The notes under the pieces are model-generated. The model was not told where the DNA came from. It worked only from the letters and a program-made list of their open reading frames with translations, and made no database searches. A program made the position numbers and the translations under genes. Positions 49,997-60,501 of a stretch of 64,000 nt of DNA are shown one piece after another (positions within the stretch are counted from its first letter, which is position 1; each line of letters opens with the position of its first letter). The stretch comes from Corallium rubrum (Eukaryota > Cnidaria > Anthozoa > Scleralcyonacea > Coralliidae): positions 4,516,407-4,580,406 of the forward strand of contig OZ036003.1 in the NCBI GenBank assembly GCA_964035015.1, read 5' to 3'.

Positions 49997-52900
49997 TTTT
50001 CATTTCCAGTCCGTTCATCCTACAACGCTTCTCGTCGCCACTGGCCATTGCTCTATTTGCAAACTTGATTTTCCAAACGCCCAAGCCGTCAGCGTCCACT
50101 GCCTGCGACAACATGGTATTTCTAAGAAAAAATCGTCCAAATTTTGCCATCCCAGTTCTAGTTCGTCGCCTATTAGATCAGAAATTAATTTGATCTCTCA
50201 AGATCTACCTAATGTCCCTCAACAACCAGCCGAAGTCACCCTCTCCCAATCTCACTGTGACTCGTCTCCGCCACCTCCTCTTCGCCGCTCGACTAGACTT
50301 CATCCAACTAACTATGCCGAAGAAGGACCCTCAAGTCCGCCTAGTGATCCAGACTCGCCATCGCCGTCCACGCCTGCCTTCTCCAACGATGACAGTGCCT
50401 TCATTGTCCCTTCTCCATTATCTCCCCTTCCACCCATCTCCCAATTTTCCCAGCAACATCAAGCTTCTACTGAAACGTTGCCACCTGTTTCTCCCGACCC
50501 CATCCCATTGGCGCCAGTAACCCAGCTTATACCTCCTGCTTCACCTTTGACTGATCCTAACCCCACCACTATTGTTGACCCCCCTGTTATTCCTACGAAT
50601 GGTTCGTCTCCCATTCACCTCCCTAGCAATTCAAATCCTGGTGTAGTCCACTTTCAGAACAGATGGTCTCCCGTCTTCTCAGCGGACTCCTCCTGGCAAG
50701 ATTTCTCTTCTAAATACTCTGAATTTGCGGACGATGTCCTCAAAACCAGTGTCTTAACCTCCAAAAAATCCAGACCCACTCCTCGTCGTCCTGACCGTCC
50801 AGCCGCCCGTGCTCCTTCCAACAACCGTCGTCACCTTGAATTCAATCCGATTCTCGCTCGTAGGATCCAAAGTCTCTACAGAATTTCTAAGAAGCGTGCT
50901 GCTCGACAGGTTCTTAACAACAACTCGCCTTCCTTCACTGGCACAGCCGATGAAGCAAACGCATTCTTTACTAAAGTCTTCGACAATAAAGATTGCAATC
51001 CTGAACTCATCAAACAGAAGCTTGAAGAGTTTGTCCCAACTGACCCCACTGATGACAGTCTTACAGCTAACCCTACTCCAGCAGAAATTACTAAGAAACT
51101 CCGTTCTCTATCCAACTCCGCCCCTGGTTCTGACAAAGTCGAGTATCGCCACCTTAAAGCTGTTGATCCCAAAGGGGAAATCCTTTCACTCATCTTTGCC
51201 AGATGTTTATCCGAATGCGATGTGCCTGCCTCCTGGAAAACGTCTACCACAGTCGTCATCCACAAGAAAGGTTCTTCCGATGACGTGTCCAACTTTCGTC
51301 CCATTGCCCTGATGAGTTGCATCTACAAACTCCTCATGAGTATTTTGGCCAATCGTTTGGTGTCTTACCCCATATCCAATGACCTCATGTCTCCTTCCCA
51401 GAAGAGTGCCCGTCCTTCCGAAGGCTGCTATGAACACACTTTCATTCTCCAATCTTTGGTCGCCGATGCTCAACGTCTCAATAGAAATCTTTGCATTTCC
51501 TGGTTGGACCTCCGCAATGCGTTCGGTAGTGTTCCCCATGGTGTCATCGCCACAACTCTATCTCACATTGGTATTCCTCAATCCATCATTGATCTTATTA
51601 GCAATGTGTACACCAATGCTTCCACTGAAGTCCGTACTCCAGCTGGAACCACTCCTCCTATCCCCATTTTGGCTGGCGTTAAACAAGGTTGCCCTCTATC
51701 TCCCATCCTCTTCAATCTATCCATCGAGCTAATCCTCCGTTCCGTCACTGCGAAAGCTGAATCTCTGCGATCTGGCCCAGCTAAACATCATGGTGCCCCA
51801 ATCTCTGTTCTGGCGTACGCTGACGATCTCGTCATCATTCCTCGAAAGTCTGATGATCTCCAACATCTCCTCGATGCTGCCAGCTCCTCGGCTACTCTTC
51901 TTGGCCTTGAATTCCGTCCAGACAAATGTGCCTCGTTGACTCTCACCAAGTCGAATGTTGCTGCCATCGATTACCTCGTCCAAGGCAGAACCATTCCTGC
52001 TCTCCTCCAACACGAACATTATCGTTATCTTGGCATTCCTATTGGTGTTATCCGAGACGTCTCTGATCTTCACACTCTCGTTGATCACCTTTGCAACGAC
52101 CTTGATAAGATCAACTCCTCCCTGCTAGCGCCATGGCAGAAGCTTGATGCTATACGAACCTTCATTCAACCTTGTCTTACATACGTTCTCCGTGCTGGCA
52201 ACCCCCTCAAACGCTCTCTCGTCAATTATCGGAAGAAGTTGATTGAAGTAGTTCGCTCCGCATGCAACTTACCGCTCCGAGCTACATCCCACTTTATTTT
52301 CGCCTCCAGGAATGTTGGTGGTCTTGCTTTTCACGATCCACTCGCTGAAGTTGATGTTCAAGTCATCGTTCAAGCTTTGAAGATGCTATCCTCTTCTGAC
52401 ACCTTTGTTTCCCACATTGCCAAAGCCGAGTTACTCCAATCTGTCCGCTTTGCTGCTCAAGACAACCCTTCTCCTTCCCTCATCTATGAATTCCTTTCTG
52501 GCTCCACTTGTGGTAACTTTCATCCCGACAAGATTCGCTATCGCAAGCAATCCATTTGGACTCGGGCCCGATCATCTTGTCGTCGCCAGAAAGTATCTTT
52601 CTCTGTTCCTGACAACGGCGCTTCATCTATCGCTTCCCTCAATAGGGGTCCCATCCTGGCAAAATCTTGCTGTAGTTTCCTTCACTACCTCGTGCAAAGT
52701 CATGCTGCCGAGAAACTCACTTCTCTTCCTGACCAAGGCAAAGTTGCCAGAGCCCTTGTCGCTGACCGCTTTTACAATGGTTCCTCTTGGGCTTACACTG
52801 GCCTTAACATCGGCTTCAAAGATTGGAGATTTATCCATCGTGCGAGACTAAATGTTGTCCCAACCAACCAAAATAAATCCCGTTGGTGCAATATTTCCAC

Positions 52901-53420
52901 CTCGTGCAGGAAATGTGGTTCAGAAGCCGAAACCCTGCCACACATAATCTGCCGCTGTCGCCAACACATGACTGAGATCCGAGATCGTCACAACAGAATC
53001 GTCGACCGCCTCTCCAACGCGATCCGATCTGGTGAAGTTAGATTGGACCAACAAATTCCCGACATCCCTGACCGTTCCCGTCCTGATATTGTGATCATTG
53101 ACGACAACCAAGTCTCAATAATTGACGTCACCTGCCCGTTTGAGAATGATAGCGACGCTCTCAAAACAGCGGAACAAGAAAAGGTCGCCAAGTATGATCA
53201 CCTGAAAGACCATTACATCGCCCAAGGCAAGAACTGTTCCGTCTTTGGTTTTGTAATCGGTTCTCTTGGTGCGTGGCATCCCGCTAACGAAGCCGTCCTT
53301 ACCCGTCTTGGTATGACGCGCTCATACAAGTCGCTTTTCCGCAAGCTTTGTTGCAGTGATGCAATCCAAGGATCTGCTAGCATTTATTATAACCACATGT
53401 CCGTTGACGGTCATAATTAA
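49989..53420 (+). CDS. R2-like retrotransposon protein: CCHH finger, RT, CCHC knuckle, endonuclease
   Basis: The frame is open from just after the array to 53420. It has no ATG before the first domain, as in R2 elements that do not need a standard start. At about 50049-50113 is a C2H2 finger (HCSICKLDFPNAQAVSVHC...H). A Pro/Ser-rich linker follows. RT motifs come next: SAPGSDKVEYRHL, PIALMSCIYKL, SWLDLRNAFGSV, GVKQGCPLSPILFNL and the catalytic LAYADDL (~51812). A CRKCG...H....C knuckle (~52908) and an endonuclease core with RPDIVIIDD...IIDVTCPFEN (~53079-53150) end the protein. The catalytic motifs look intact, so it may be recent. The RLE assignment is by motif order. Confidence 0.85.
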   Translation, partial: CSVFHFQSVHPTTLLVATGHCSICKLDFPNAQAVSVHCLRQHGISKKKSSKFCHPSSSSSPIRSEINLISQDLPNVPQQPAEVTLSQSHCDSSPPPPLRRSTRLHPTNYAEEGPSSPPSDPDSPSPSTPAFSNDDSAFIVPSPLSPLPPISQFSQQHQASTETLPPVSPDPIPLAPVTQLIPPASPLTDPNPTTIVDPPVIPTNGSSPIHLPSNSNPGVVHFQNRWSPVFSADSSWQDFSSKYSEFADDVLKTSVLTSKKSRPTPRRPDRPAARAPSNNRRHLEFNPILARRIQSLYRISKKRAARQVLNNNSPSFTGTADEANAFFTKVFDNKDCNPELIKQKLEEFVPTDPTDDSLTANPTPAEITKKLRSLSNSAPGSDKVEYRHLKAVDPKGEILSLIFARCLSECDVPASWKTSTTVVIHKKGSSDDVSNFRPIALMSCIYKLLMSILANRLVSYPISNDLMSPSQKSARPSEGCYEHTFILQSLVADAQRLNRNLCISWLDLRNAFGSVPHGVIATTLSHIGIPQSIIDLISNVYTNASTEVRTPAGTTPPIPILAGVKQGCPLSPILFNLSIELILRSVTAKAESLRSGPAKHHGAPISVLAYADDLVIIPRKSDDLQHLLDAASSSATLLGLEFRPDKCASLTLTKSNVAAIDYLVQGRTIPALLQHEHYRYLGIPIGVIRDVSDLHTLVDHLCNDLDKINSSLLAPWQKLDAIRTFIQPCLTYVLRAGNPLKRSLVNYRKKLIEVVRSACNLPLRATSHFIFASRNVGGLAFHDPLAEVDVQVIVQALKMLSSSDTFVSHIAKAELLQSVRFAAQDNPSPSLIYEFLSGSTCGNFHPDKIRYRKQSIWTRARSSCRRQKVSFSVPDNGASSIASLNRGPILAKSCCSFLHYLVQSHAAEKLTSLPDQGKVARALVADRFYNGSSWAYTGLNIGFKDWRFIHRARLNVVPTNQNKSRWCNISTSCRKCGSEAETLPHIICRCRQHMTEIRDRHNRIVDRLSNAIRSGEVRLDQQIPDIPDRSRPDIVIIDDNQVSIIDVTCPFENDSDALKTAEQEKVAKYDHLKDHYIAQGKNCSVFGFVIGSLGAWHPANEAVLTRLGMTRSYKSLFRKLCCSDAIQGSASIYYNHMSVDGHN

Positions 53421-53631
53421 CTTTTGTCATATGTGAATGATGGATAAATTATTCACTTATTATACTATATATCTCGTTATTCATCTTCACTATGAACTTT
53501 CTCAAGAATAATGTCTTAACTTATTCTTCTGATCTTTTCTCGTTTAACAACCTATGTATATAGATATCTTTGTTAGTAATATTAACTTGCCTAATTTGTA
53601 CATATCATTTTCAAAAAGTAATAAATCATAA
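49997..53631 (+). mobile_element. R2-like non-LTR retrotransposon inserted in the pentamer array
   Basis: A 3.6-kb unit between pentamer arrays A and B, with a single long ORF and a ~210-bp 3' untranslated region ending AATAAATCATAA directly at the array. Both flanks are TAGTG units, so it entered the array at that motif. The N-terminal CCHH finger, RT and C-terminal RLE are the R2-group arrangement. Confidence 0.8.
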
Positions 53632-53793
53632 ATAGTGTAGTGTAGTGTAGTGTAGTGCAGTGCAGTGCAGTGCAGTGCAGTGCAGTGCAGTGCAGTGCAG
53701 TGCAGTGCAGTGCAGTGCAGTGCAGTGCAGTGCAGTGCAGTGCAGTGCAGTGCAGTGCAGTGCAGTGCAGTGCAGTGCAGTGTAGTGTAGTGT
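53632..53793. repeat. (TAGTG/CAGTG)n pentamer array B
   Basis: About 32 pentamers, again TAGTG at the edges and CAGTG in the centre. Separates the R2-like element from the next insertion. Confidence 0.95.
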
Positions 53794-55761
53794 GTTACAA
53801 GGTGCAATGTCAACTGGTCTTTCTATTTGGCTTGCCAATACTTTCTAATGGTCTTGCCAATAGGCTTCCCTCACTTGTTTTCTCTTCTGGATTATTGCTA
53901 AGCGATTTTTCTTCACAAGTGTGGTTTTGGTTTCTCGATTCCGTGTTTTGTTGGTCTATTATACGTTCGAGAAAATTTGGCTACTTGTCATTGTCATCAC
54001 CGCCATTGAGAATCGTGTACTTCCTCGTTTTCTTCATATTATTTGTGGTTTTTCAATTATTTTGTTATTAAAGATGGTTTCACTTATGTCTTCTTATCCT
54101 AACTTCAAGCCTGGTCTTCTCCCTACTCCGACTTTGCCTCCTATTAAAGATTTTAAACCTGAAGCTTATGTTGGCGCGTCATTCCTCCCGGTTCCCTTTC
54201 AAGTCGTCTCACTTCTCGAAGGCTGCCCTATTGATACCGTAATTTCTTGGGATTTATCTGTGTCTACCAAGTCCCTTAAACTGAAAATTGAATGGTCCTC
54301 CCGTCATACAACCACCAATGGATGTACTTTCAGCGAAATTTTCCCGAACCATATACTGGACAACAACATCGTCTCCTAACAAGCTTGTTCTTCGCTTGGA
54401 CTGGCAGATTTCTAAACCGACTGCGTTTCCTATTTCGAGTGGTTCATCCCCTAAACATGCGCCCACGCCTTTTCAAACTCCTCTGAAAACACCTAATCAT
54501 CAAAATTTGGCTAAATCTCCTGATTCTGGTTTCTTCAGCGGCTCAAGCATCCGTGGTGCAAGCTCATCTAATTGGCGCCAAGACATCTAACCTTTGTCTC
54601 AACCGAATTTCTCTTCTCCGCGCAGTAAACCAACTATTCCTGATGATCGGTCTTCACAGTCAAAGTCTACGGCCCTTTCCAAATCCACCGTTTCGAATAT
54701 TAATCCAGAAATATCTACGGAGGTCGGAGAATATGGTTTTTTCAACGCAAAATTCATCGCGCAACTATTCACGCGACTTCATTAATATTAACTGTTCGCG
54801 CAATAGATCTAAAATGTCTCAACATTCTTTCGCTTATCCTCGTAAAATTGTCAACCATGATGTTTTTGTTCCTCGACCGACAAGCCCTACCTTATTCAAC
54901 CTTCCTCTTCTAAATCTGACTCTAACTATCATGATATCTCCGTCTCTGTGCCTACTGAAATGGCGATATCTCCTACGTCTCCTTCTCTTATTAAACATTC
55001 CAATTCACCCGTTTCAAATGACTCTCAAGCCATTAATTCGCCTTCGCCTGTTATATGCGCCTGAGATTTCTAATAATAAAGTTAACATCACTGATGTCTC
55101 ATTTGAATCTGATGTCGACATGGCTAATAACATTTTCCTCCGATCGCCGTCTCCTTTACCTATTGATTCTGATGGATTTATTGACCCAGACATTGATGCT
55201 CATTTCACGAATATTCCCGGTTCTTGTCGTTTATGCAACGTCAATGTTTCTTCCCATCTCGTTGACTGTCATCTGCTGGAGTGTTCAAATGCTAATCAGA
55301 ACTTGATCGATAACTTTCTCGATGACGTTACTAGTTCGTTCTCCTTAGATTCCGAAGACATTATGAACGCTGCGAAGGACTTTGCAAGTTTTAAACTTGT
55401 TGACTCTGATTACAATAAGTACTTTAATGATATTCAATCGTATTTCTCCTTCGTTAGAAGCTTAGAAGCTCTTTTTGAGGAGCTTGCTTCAGACGCTTAT
55501 GAACAATTATCTATTCTCAGTCAAGATTCGCACTTTAACATTCTAAATTTTGGTCCTAAAGCGTCAATGAAATAAATTGTCGCTCTAATGTTCCATCTCT
55601 ATCATTTTGCATGCTGATTATTTTCTTTCCTATTAATCTTACTTCGTGTATTTTAATAGCATAATATTGACACTGTATCACCATTAATGGCACTTATTGC
55701 TATTTCGAAGGATTTAAGCAAGACCCATCACCTGTAATTTTTAATTTGTAATAAAAATCAA
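53794..55761 (+). mobile_element. Second insertion between pentamer arrays, no RT seen
   Basis: A 1.97-kb unit bounded by arrays B and C, with the same polarity and a 3' end AATAAAAATCAATAGTG like that of the R2-like element (AATAAATCATAAATAGTG). It carries broken ORFs but no RT or endonuclease motif. It is therefore a candidate non-autonomous partner or an ORF1-like unit using the same target. Confidence 0.6.
54071..55575 (+). pseudogene. Broken ORF of the RT-less insertion, with Cys/His motif
   Basis: Frames 54071-54379 and 54553-55575, probably one ancestral protein with frame changes between. The N-terminal part is Pro-rich with a beta-like stretch (VVSLLEGCPIDTVISWDLSVS). The C-terminal part holds CRLCNVNVSSHLVDCHLLEC, a zinc-knuckle-like arrangement, followed by an acidic helical region. 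It could be an RNA-binding (ORF1-like) protein. I do not recognise the family. Confidence 0.45.
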
Positions 55762-56012
55762 TAGTGTAGTGTAGTGTAGTGTAGTGCAGTGCAGTGCAGT
55801 GCAGTGCAGTGCAGTGCAGTGCAGTGCAGTGCAGTGCAGTGCAGTGCCGTGCAGTGCCGTGCCGTACAGTGCAGTGCAGTGCAGTGCAGTGCAGTGCAGT
55901 GCAGTGCAGTGCAGTGCAGTGCAGTGCAGTGCAGTGCAGTGCAGTGCAGTGCAGTGCAGTGCAGTGCAGTGCAGTGCAGTGCAGTGTAGTGCAGTGTAGT
56001 GCAGCGCAGCGC
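55762..56012. repeat. (TAGTG/CAGTG)n pentamer array C
   Basis: About 50 pentamers with scattered CCGTG/CCGTA variants, decaying at its right end into GCAGC and GTAGC units. Confidence 0.95.
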
Positions 56013-56870
56013 AGCGTGGAGCATGTAGCGTGTAGCGTGTAGCGTCGAGTCTAGTCGAGTCGAGTCGAATCGAAAAGAGTCTAATCGAATCGAATATAGA
56101 GTAAAATATACAATACAATTACAATTACAATTACAATTACAATTACAATTACAATTACAATTACAATTACAATTACAATTACAATTACAATTACAATTAC
56201 AATTACAATTACAATTACAATTACAATACAATACAATACAATACAATACAATACAATACAATACAATACAATACAATACAATACAATACAATCGAATATA
56301 GAGTAAAATATACAATACAATTACAATACAATACAATACAATACGATACGATACGATACGATACGATACGATACGATACGATATAATATAATATAATATA
56401 ATATAATATAATATAATATAATATAATATAATATAATATAATATAATATAATATAATATAATATAATATAATATAATATAATATAATATAATATAATATA
56501 ATATAATATAATATAATATAATATAATATAATATAATATAATATAATATAATATAACATAACATAACATAACATAACATAACATAACATAACATAATATA
56601 ATATAATATAATATAATATAATATAATATAATATAATATAATATAATATAATATAATATAACAAAATCTAGAATGGAATACAATGGAATAAAATATAGAA
56701 TACAATATAGAATACAATATAGAATACAATATAGAATACAATATAGAATACAATATAGAATACAATATAGAATACAATATATAATACAATAGAATACAAT
56801 AGAATACAATACAATAGAATAAAATATAGAATACAATATAAAATAAATATAGAATACAATAGATTCAAAA
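56013..56870. repeat. Chain of derived penta-/hexamer arrays
   Basis: Successive short arrays: GTAGC, GAGTC/GAATC, AATTAC (56113-56225), AATAC (56226-56335), GATAC (56341-56380), AATAT (56381-56555), AACAT (56556-56595), AATAT, then a 12-mer ACAATATAGAAT (56690-56870). Each differs from its neighbour by one or two bases, as if the motif mutated and spread stepwise. Ile/Tyr-rich ORFs here are artefacts. Confidence 0.9.
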
Positions 56871-57888
56871 TCTCAATAATTCATGAGGAAAACCCAAAGA
56901 AAAATCATGACCGTGACTTGTTTCTATATGTTATAGAGACACGCTCGCTATTTTCGATGAACTTTTTCTTCGATTTTGCGGCTCAGACAACTTCAATTTT
57001 CAAAATTTATTTCTATATGAGCTTATTATATGGACAGTTTTTGAAGCCATTTAAAAAATTCGCAGTACGTGTTTTATCAGATCTAAAACACTCGGCTCGC
57101 ACTCGGCTATCGCCTCGTGTTTTAAACCTGATAAAACACACCCTGCGAGCAGACGCTTATAAATACTCGCTGCTAGCAACTCGCAAAATAAGGCTCTGCC
57201 GGAATCGAGTCGAATCTTTCAAGTCGCCGCAGCCCAAACTTCTAGACTAGTCAATCTAGTTTTCTTCCAGTCAAACCGGTTTTTAGGTCGCACACATTGA
57301 ATTTAGGGGGGAAACTGACTGCCAAATCTGAGCCCGTTGTACTGTATTTGTCGGAAAAGTGCTTGTTCAGGTCTCCAACAAAACGCGACGTTCGAAGGTT
57401 AAATATAAACTTTTGATATCCTCAAAATCATGGTTGTTTTAGCTCTTGAATAGTTGCTCGTGCTTTCTCACTTACGAATGTAAAGTCTCGATCGAAATCT
57501 GCTATGTAGTCTCTCCTTAGTCCTTTTCCCACGCGCTCTACCTAAAAATGACGTCTTGTTCTAATAATAATCGGCAAACTCCACCACACATATTTCATAA
57601 TATATATATGGTAAGTATTTCAATGTACAACATTCTCGTCCCCAGAGGCCACGATCCATTTGGCAGCCAAAAAGATCGTGACCTCTGGGAACGAGCATGA
57701 ATCACAATACAATATTGAAATATAATACAATACAATATTGAATGCAATCATAAAATAAATATAGAATACAATAGAATACATATAGAACACAGTAGAATAC
57801 AATACAATACAATACAATACAATACAATACAATACAATACAATATAGAATACAATGTCAGGCATCAATTTATTTTTTACGTTCTTCAG
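56871..57888. other. Intron sequence with palindromes and a short AATAC array
   Basis: Small inverted repeats at about 57065-57145 (GTTTTATCAGATC...) and 57635-57698 (CAGAGG..CACGATC). A short (ACAAT)n array lies at 57790-57845. No coding content before the acceptor TTCTTCAG at 57881-57888. Confidence 0.6.
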
Positions 57889-58008
57889 ATGACATCTGGA
57901 GCAGAGAGCATTCTTTCTTCCGAAGCATTATCTATTGGCCTTTTTGATGGCGTTGTTGGAAGTAATGTTTTGGAATTTCAAAATGAACTACAAAATATCG
58001 CTTACCAG
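57889..58008 (+). CDS. hoxX-like: HoxX-like gene, exon F
   Basis: Acceptor ACGTTCTTCAG; donor CAG|GTACAT, phase 0. The 40 codons read MTSGAESILSSEALSIGLFDGVVG and then a helical stretch. This is the crotonase-family segment after the active site ('A-x-x-I/L-G-L-x-D-x-V'), as in the HoxX C-terminal domain. It continues exon E directly in phase (KLHE-MTSGAE). Confidence 0.82.
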
Positions 58009-58087
58009 GTACATAAACTAGATACCATATATTATCTATTTATTTCAATTTTTTTTTAAATTCGTCATGTAGTTCATCCATATGTGC

Positions 58088-58125
58088 TTAACCCTTTCAT
58101 GCATGACTTTCCAAGTCTTCTCCCC

Positions 58126-58163
<38 letters not shown>

Positions 58164-58208
58164 AGATAAAGTTGATCCACAACAACAGTACGCGAGTGAA
58201 AGGGTTAA
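58088..58208. mobile_element. 113-bp MITE with TTAA flanks, in the last intron
   Basis: Ends CCCTTTCA / TGAAAGGG with TTAA at 58088-58091 and 58205-58208; piggyBac-type. Confidence 0.8.
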
Positions 58209-58262
58209 TCGTAATTTTTCATTTCACAGAAAGTTTAAATATATATATTTTTTAATTTCTAG

Positions 58263-58433
58263 ATTGCCGTTCACCCTTCACTTCAAGATGTGATACAAAC
58301 AAAATCAACAACACGGAATACGGCCTGGTACGAGAGAGCCGAAAAAAGTAGGGAAGTTGAAATGGATAATATGATGAAGAATTTTGAAAGTGAGGAATAT
58401 GAAACAGCTCGAAAAAGCTTTGTCCTGCATTAA
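58263..58433 (+). CDS. hoxX-like: HoxX-like gene, final exon G
   Basis: Acceptor TTTAATTTCTAG at 58262. The 56 codons end at TAA 58431-58433: IAVHPSLQDVIQTK, WYERAEKSREVEMDNMMKNF, YETARKSFVLH. The 'M-x-x-N-F...Y-x-x-A-R-x-x-F-V' ending matches the C-terminus of bacterial HoxX. This is the 3' end of the host gene; no clear polyadenylation signal is seen close by. Confidence 0.82.
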   Translation: MAVHPSLQDVIQTKSTTRNTAWYERAEKSREVEMDNMMKNFESEEYETARKSFVLH

Positions 58434-59026
58434 ACGAAGCTTCCATTAATGAGATATATGGACTAATGAACCTGTATTTCACAATAATGGTGTCAAACCA
58501 TTGTTGTATTGTAATATATTTCTCTGTTTACAATAACTTCAAAACAAACACTGTAGTTGGCTAAAAGATATGTTAGAACAGTATAAATCAGTTATATACA
58601 GAGCTTGATCACTGGTAAATATCTAAAGTGACGTCATACTTTTTCTGTCTTTGCACCGTGTGATATCATTTGTACATGTATTACAGTGCGTAGAATTTAT
58701 TTGTAAATGACGATTGTAAGTTATTTTATCTGTGTGTTTGTTACAAATATTTATAAACTAGGTTGCGTCTTGTGATTGGTCAATTACAGTCTTTATACCA
58801 GGCTATGTAAACACGGTTGTGACGTCACGGCACATTTCTTAGTCTTATTTCATATTAAAAGAAATAGAAAATGGATGCCCTGTGTTTATATAACCTGATG
58901 CAAACATTCGAGTGAGTTTGGGAGATTTCGAAAGTACCTTGCCTATGGCTCGGGTTCACACAAACTTTCGAATTCTCCCATCTTATTCTTGTGTTTGCAT
59001 CAGGCTATATAAACACGTCTATAAAT
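58434..59026. other. Downstream region with a foldback
   Basis: An inverted repeat at about 58880-59025 (GTGTTTATATAACCTGATGC...GCATCAGGCTATATAAACAC) spans ~140 bp. No gene seen. Confidence 0.6.
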
Positions 59027-59270
59027 GTATATTATAAGTAATATTGGGCATTTCACTCGATTACATAGCATGTTCTAAGGATTTTGGGTGAAGGAAAATT
59101 CGAGTGTAGAATATATACATTTTGAGACCAAACCGGGACCAGTTGCGAAAAATGCAACTACACGGGCCTTCCGGCAGGAATTGAACCCACGACCTTGCGA
59201 TTCTTGTGCAATATATATGCTACACTCGAATTTTCCTTCACCCAAAATCCTTAGAACATGCTATATAAAC
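59027..59270 (-). repeat. tRNA-SINE, third copy, rearranged
   Basis: Contains the SINE body and the 3' half of the tRNA-like head (B-box GGGTTCAATTCC on the minus strand), broken in the anticodon arm. It then runs into an inverted copy of the body's terminal ~50 bp (59215-59264), making a hairpin. It confirms the family is dispersed outside the duplication. Confidence 0.75.
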
Positions 59271-60282
59271 ATGGGCGGCCATTTTCTATTTCTTGAATAT
59301 AGCATTATATTTTATATTGAACAATGTAATTGATTATGCATATGCATAGTCGTAAATGTATAATATGCTTGCATTTCATATATTTCTAATTTTTTCTAAA
59401 TATCTTTGTGTAACTATTAAATATTAATTATTAAAAAAGATTTTTGGTAAAACAGTTAACAGTAGAAGTATTTATCCTGTGCCTGCGTTATAGGTAAACG
59501 GCAGTTATTCACCGCAGACTCTAAAGCTGGCGTGAGGCTCGCGTGGACGCTCCCGTGCTATCATTTTTCAAACTCAGAATCGAAATACTCTGATTTTAAA
59601 GCTGTAATTTGTACTAATCTCTTTGAAACAACTAGACTGAATATACGAAAATGGTTTTAAAATATTAGCTCCATTCTCTCTTCCTAGAAGTCAATGGCCT
59701 GGGAAAGAGAATGACCTTCGTCATTCCGATTGGGACCCGATAGGGTACTTCGTCAAGAGATCGGAAAATACTCGTATTCTGTCGGACTAGTGTCGCAGTA
59801 TTCAAGATGAAAGCCAAAACATGGCGGGAGATTTGAACTTCTGGATATGAAAGATCCATTTTAAAGGTAAATACATGATCTTAGCTTATAATGGCTGTAT
59901 GTAATGGTTAAACGATTTAAAGCACATATTACTTCAGTTAGTGCGGTTATTGGTGAATGTAAAAAGCGGGAAAATCAGTGAGAAAAGCAAAGTTTGAAAT
60001 ATTTAGATAAACTATATTTCGCTTTGTCACATTTCTAAGACGACATTTTCTTCGTTTGTACGGCTTTAGTAACGTCGGTTAAAGTACATTAAAGTATTAA
60101 AAAGTTTCCAAACTTGTTTCGAAAATTCCCCCTGAAAAGAATTCTATGAAATTTTTAGCCAGCGCATGCGTTCCATTTGCGAGATTTTAACGTGGACAAT
60201 ACGCAAGAATCGCGATAGTATTTTGAAAGCTTTCGAATGGAAAGCACGAAAGGTATTTCCAAGACTTTGTTTTAATCCTGTG
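59271..60282. other. Noncoding sequence, possible 5' flank of the CISD1-like sequence
   Basis: AT-rich, no long ORF. CISD-like coding begins at 60283. Nothing else recognised. Confidence 0.4.
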
Positions 60283-60501
60283 ATGTCTGAAAGCAACGAG
60301 TGGAGCAAGTATATTCCATGGGTGACTACTGTACTACTTGGTGGCTGTTATTTACAAGACTGTACATGTCCACAAAGATCGCCGTTCGGAGTGGGTGAAC
60401 AAGATCATACAGACAGACTCTGATAAAGTAGTCGATGTTGTTGACATTGAAGTTTTAGGTGCTAAAACGTCGTTTTGCCGCTGTTGGCTGTCGAAACATT
60501 A
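60283..60501 (+). pseudogene. CISD1: CISD1/mitoNEET-like sequence, frameshifted and truncated
   Basis: From ATG 60283: MSESNEWSKYIPWVTTVLLGG (short N-terminus plus membrane segment). After a +1 frame change near 60345: YKTVHVHKDRRSEWV, NKIIQTDSDKVVDVVDIEVLG and AKTSFCRCWLSKH. This matches the mitoNEET fold up to the first two cluster cysteines (CRCW). The remaining [2Fe-2S] ligands (second Cys and the His of the CDGSH motif) are absent because a TA-flanked MITE begins right after. With a frameshift and no CDGSH half it is not functional as shown. It could be a retrocopy, a gene fragment or a sequencing error. Confidence 0.65.

Noticed and set aside
49698..50150. HCTALHCTALH-type ORFs (also at 53544-53838 and 55741-56118)
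   Set aside because: Translations of the CAGTG pentamer arrays.
56081..56868. Long Ile/Tyr-rich ORFs on the minus strand
   Set aside because: Translations of AATAT-type arrays without stops; no protein features.
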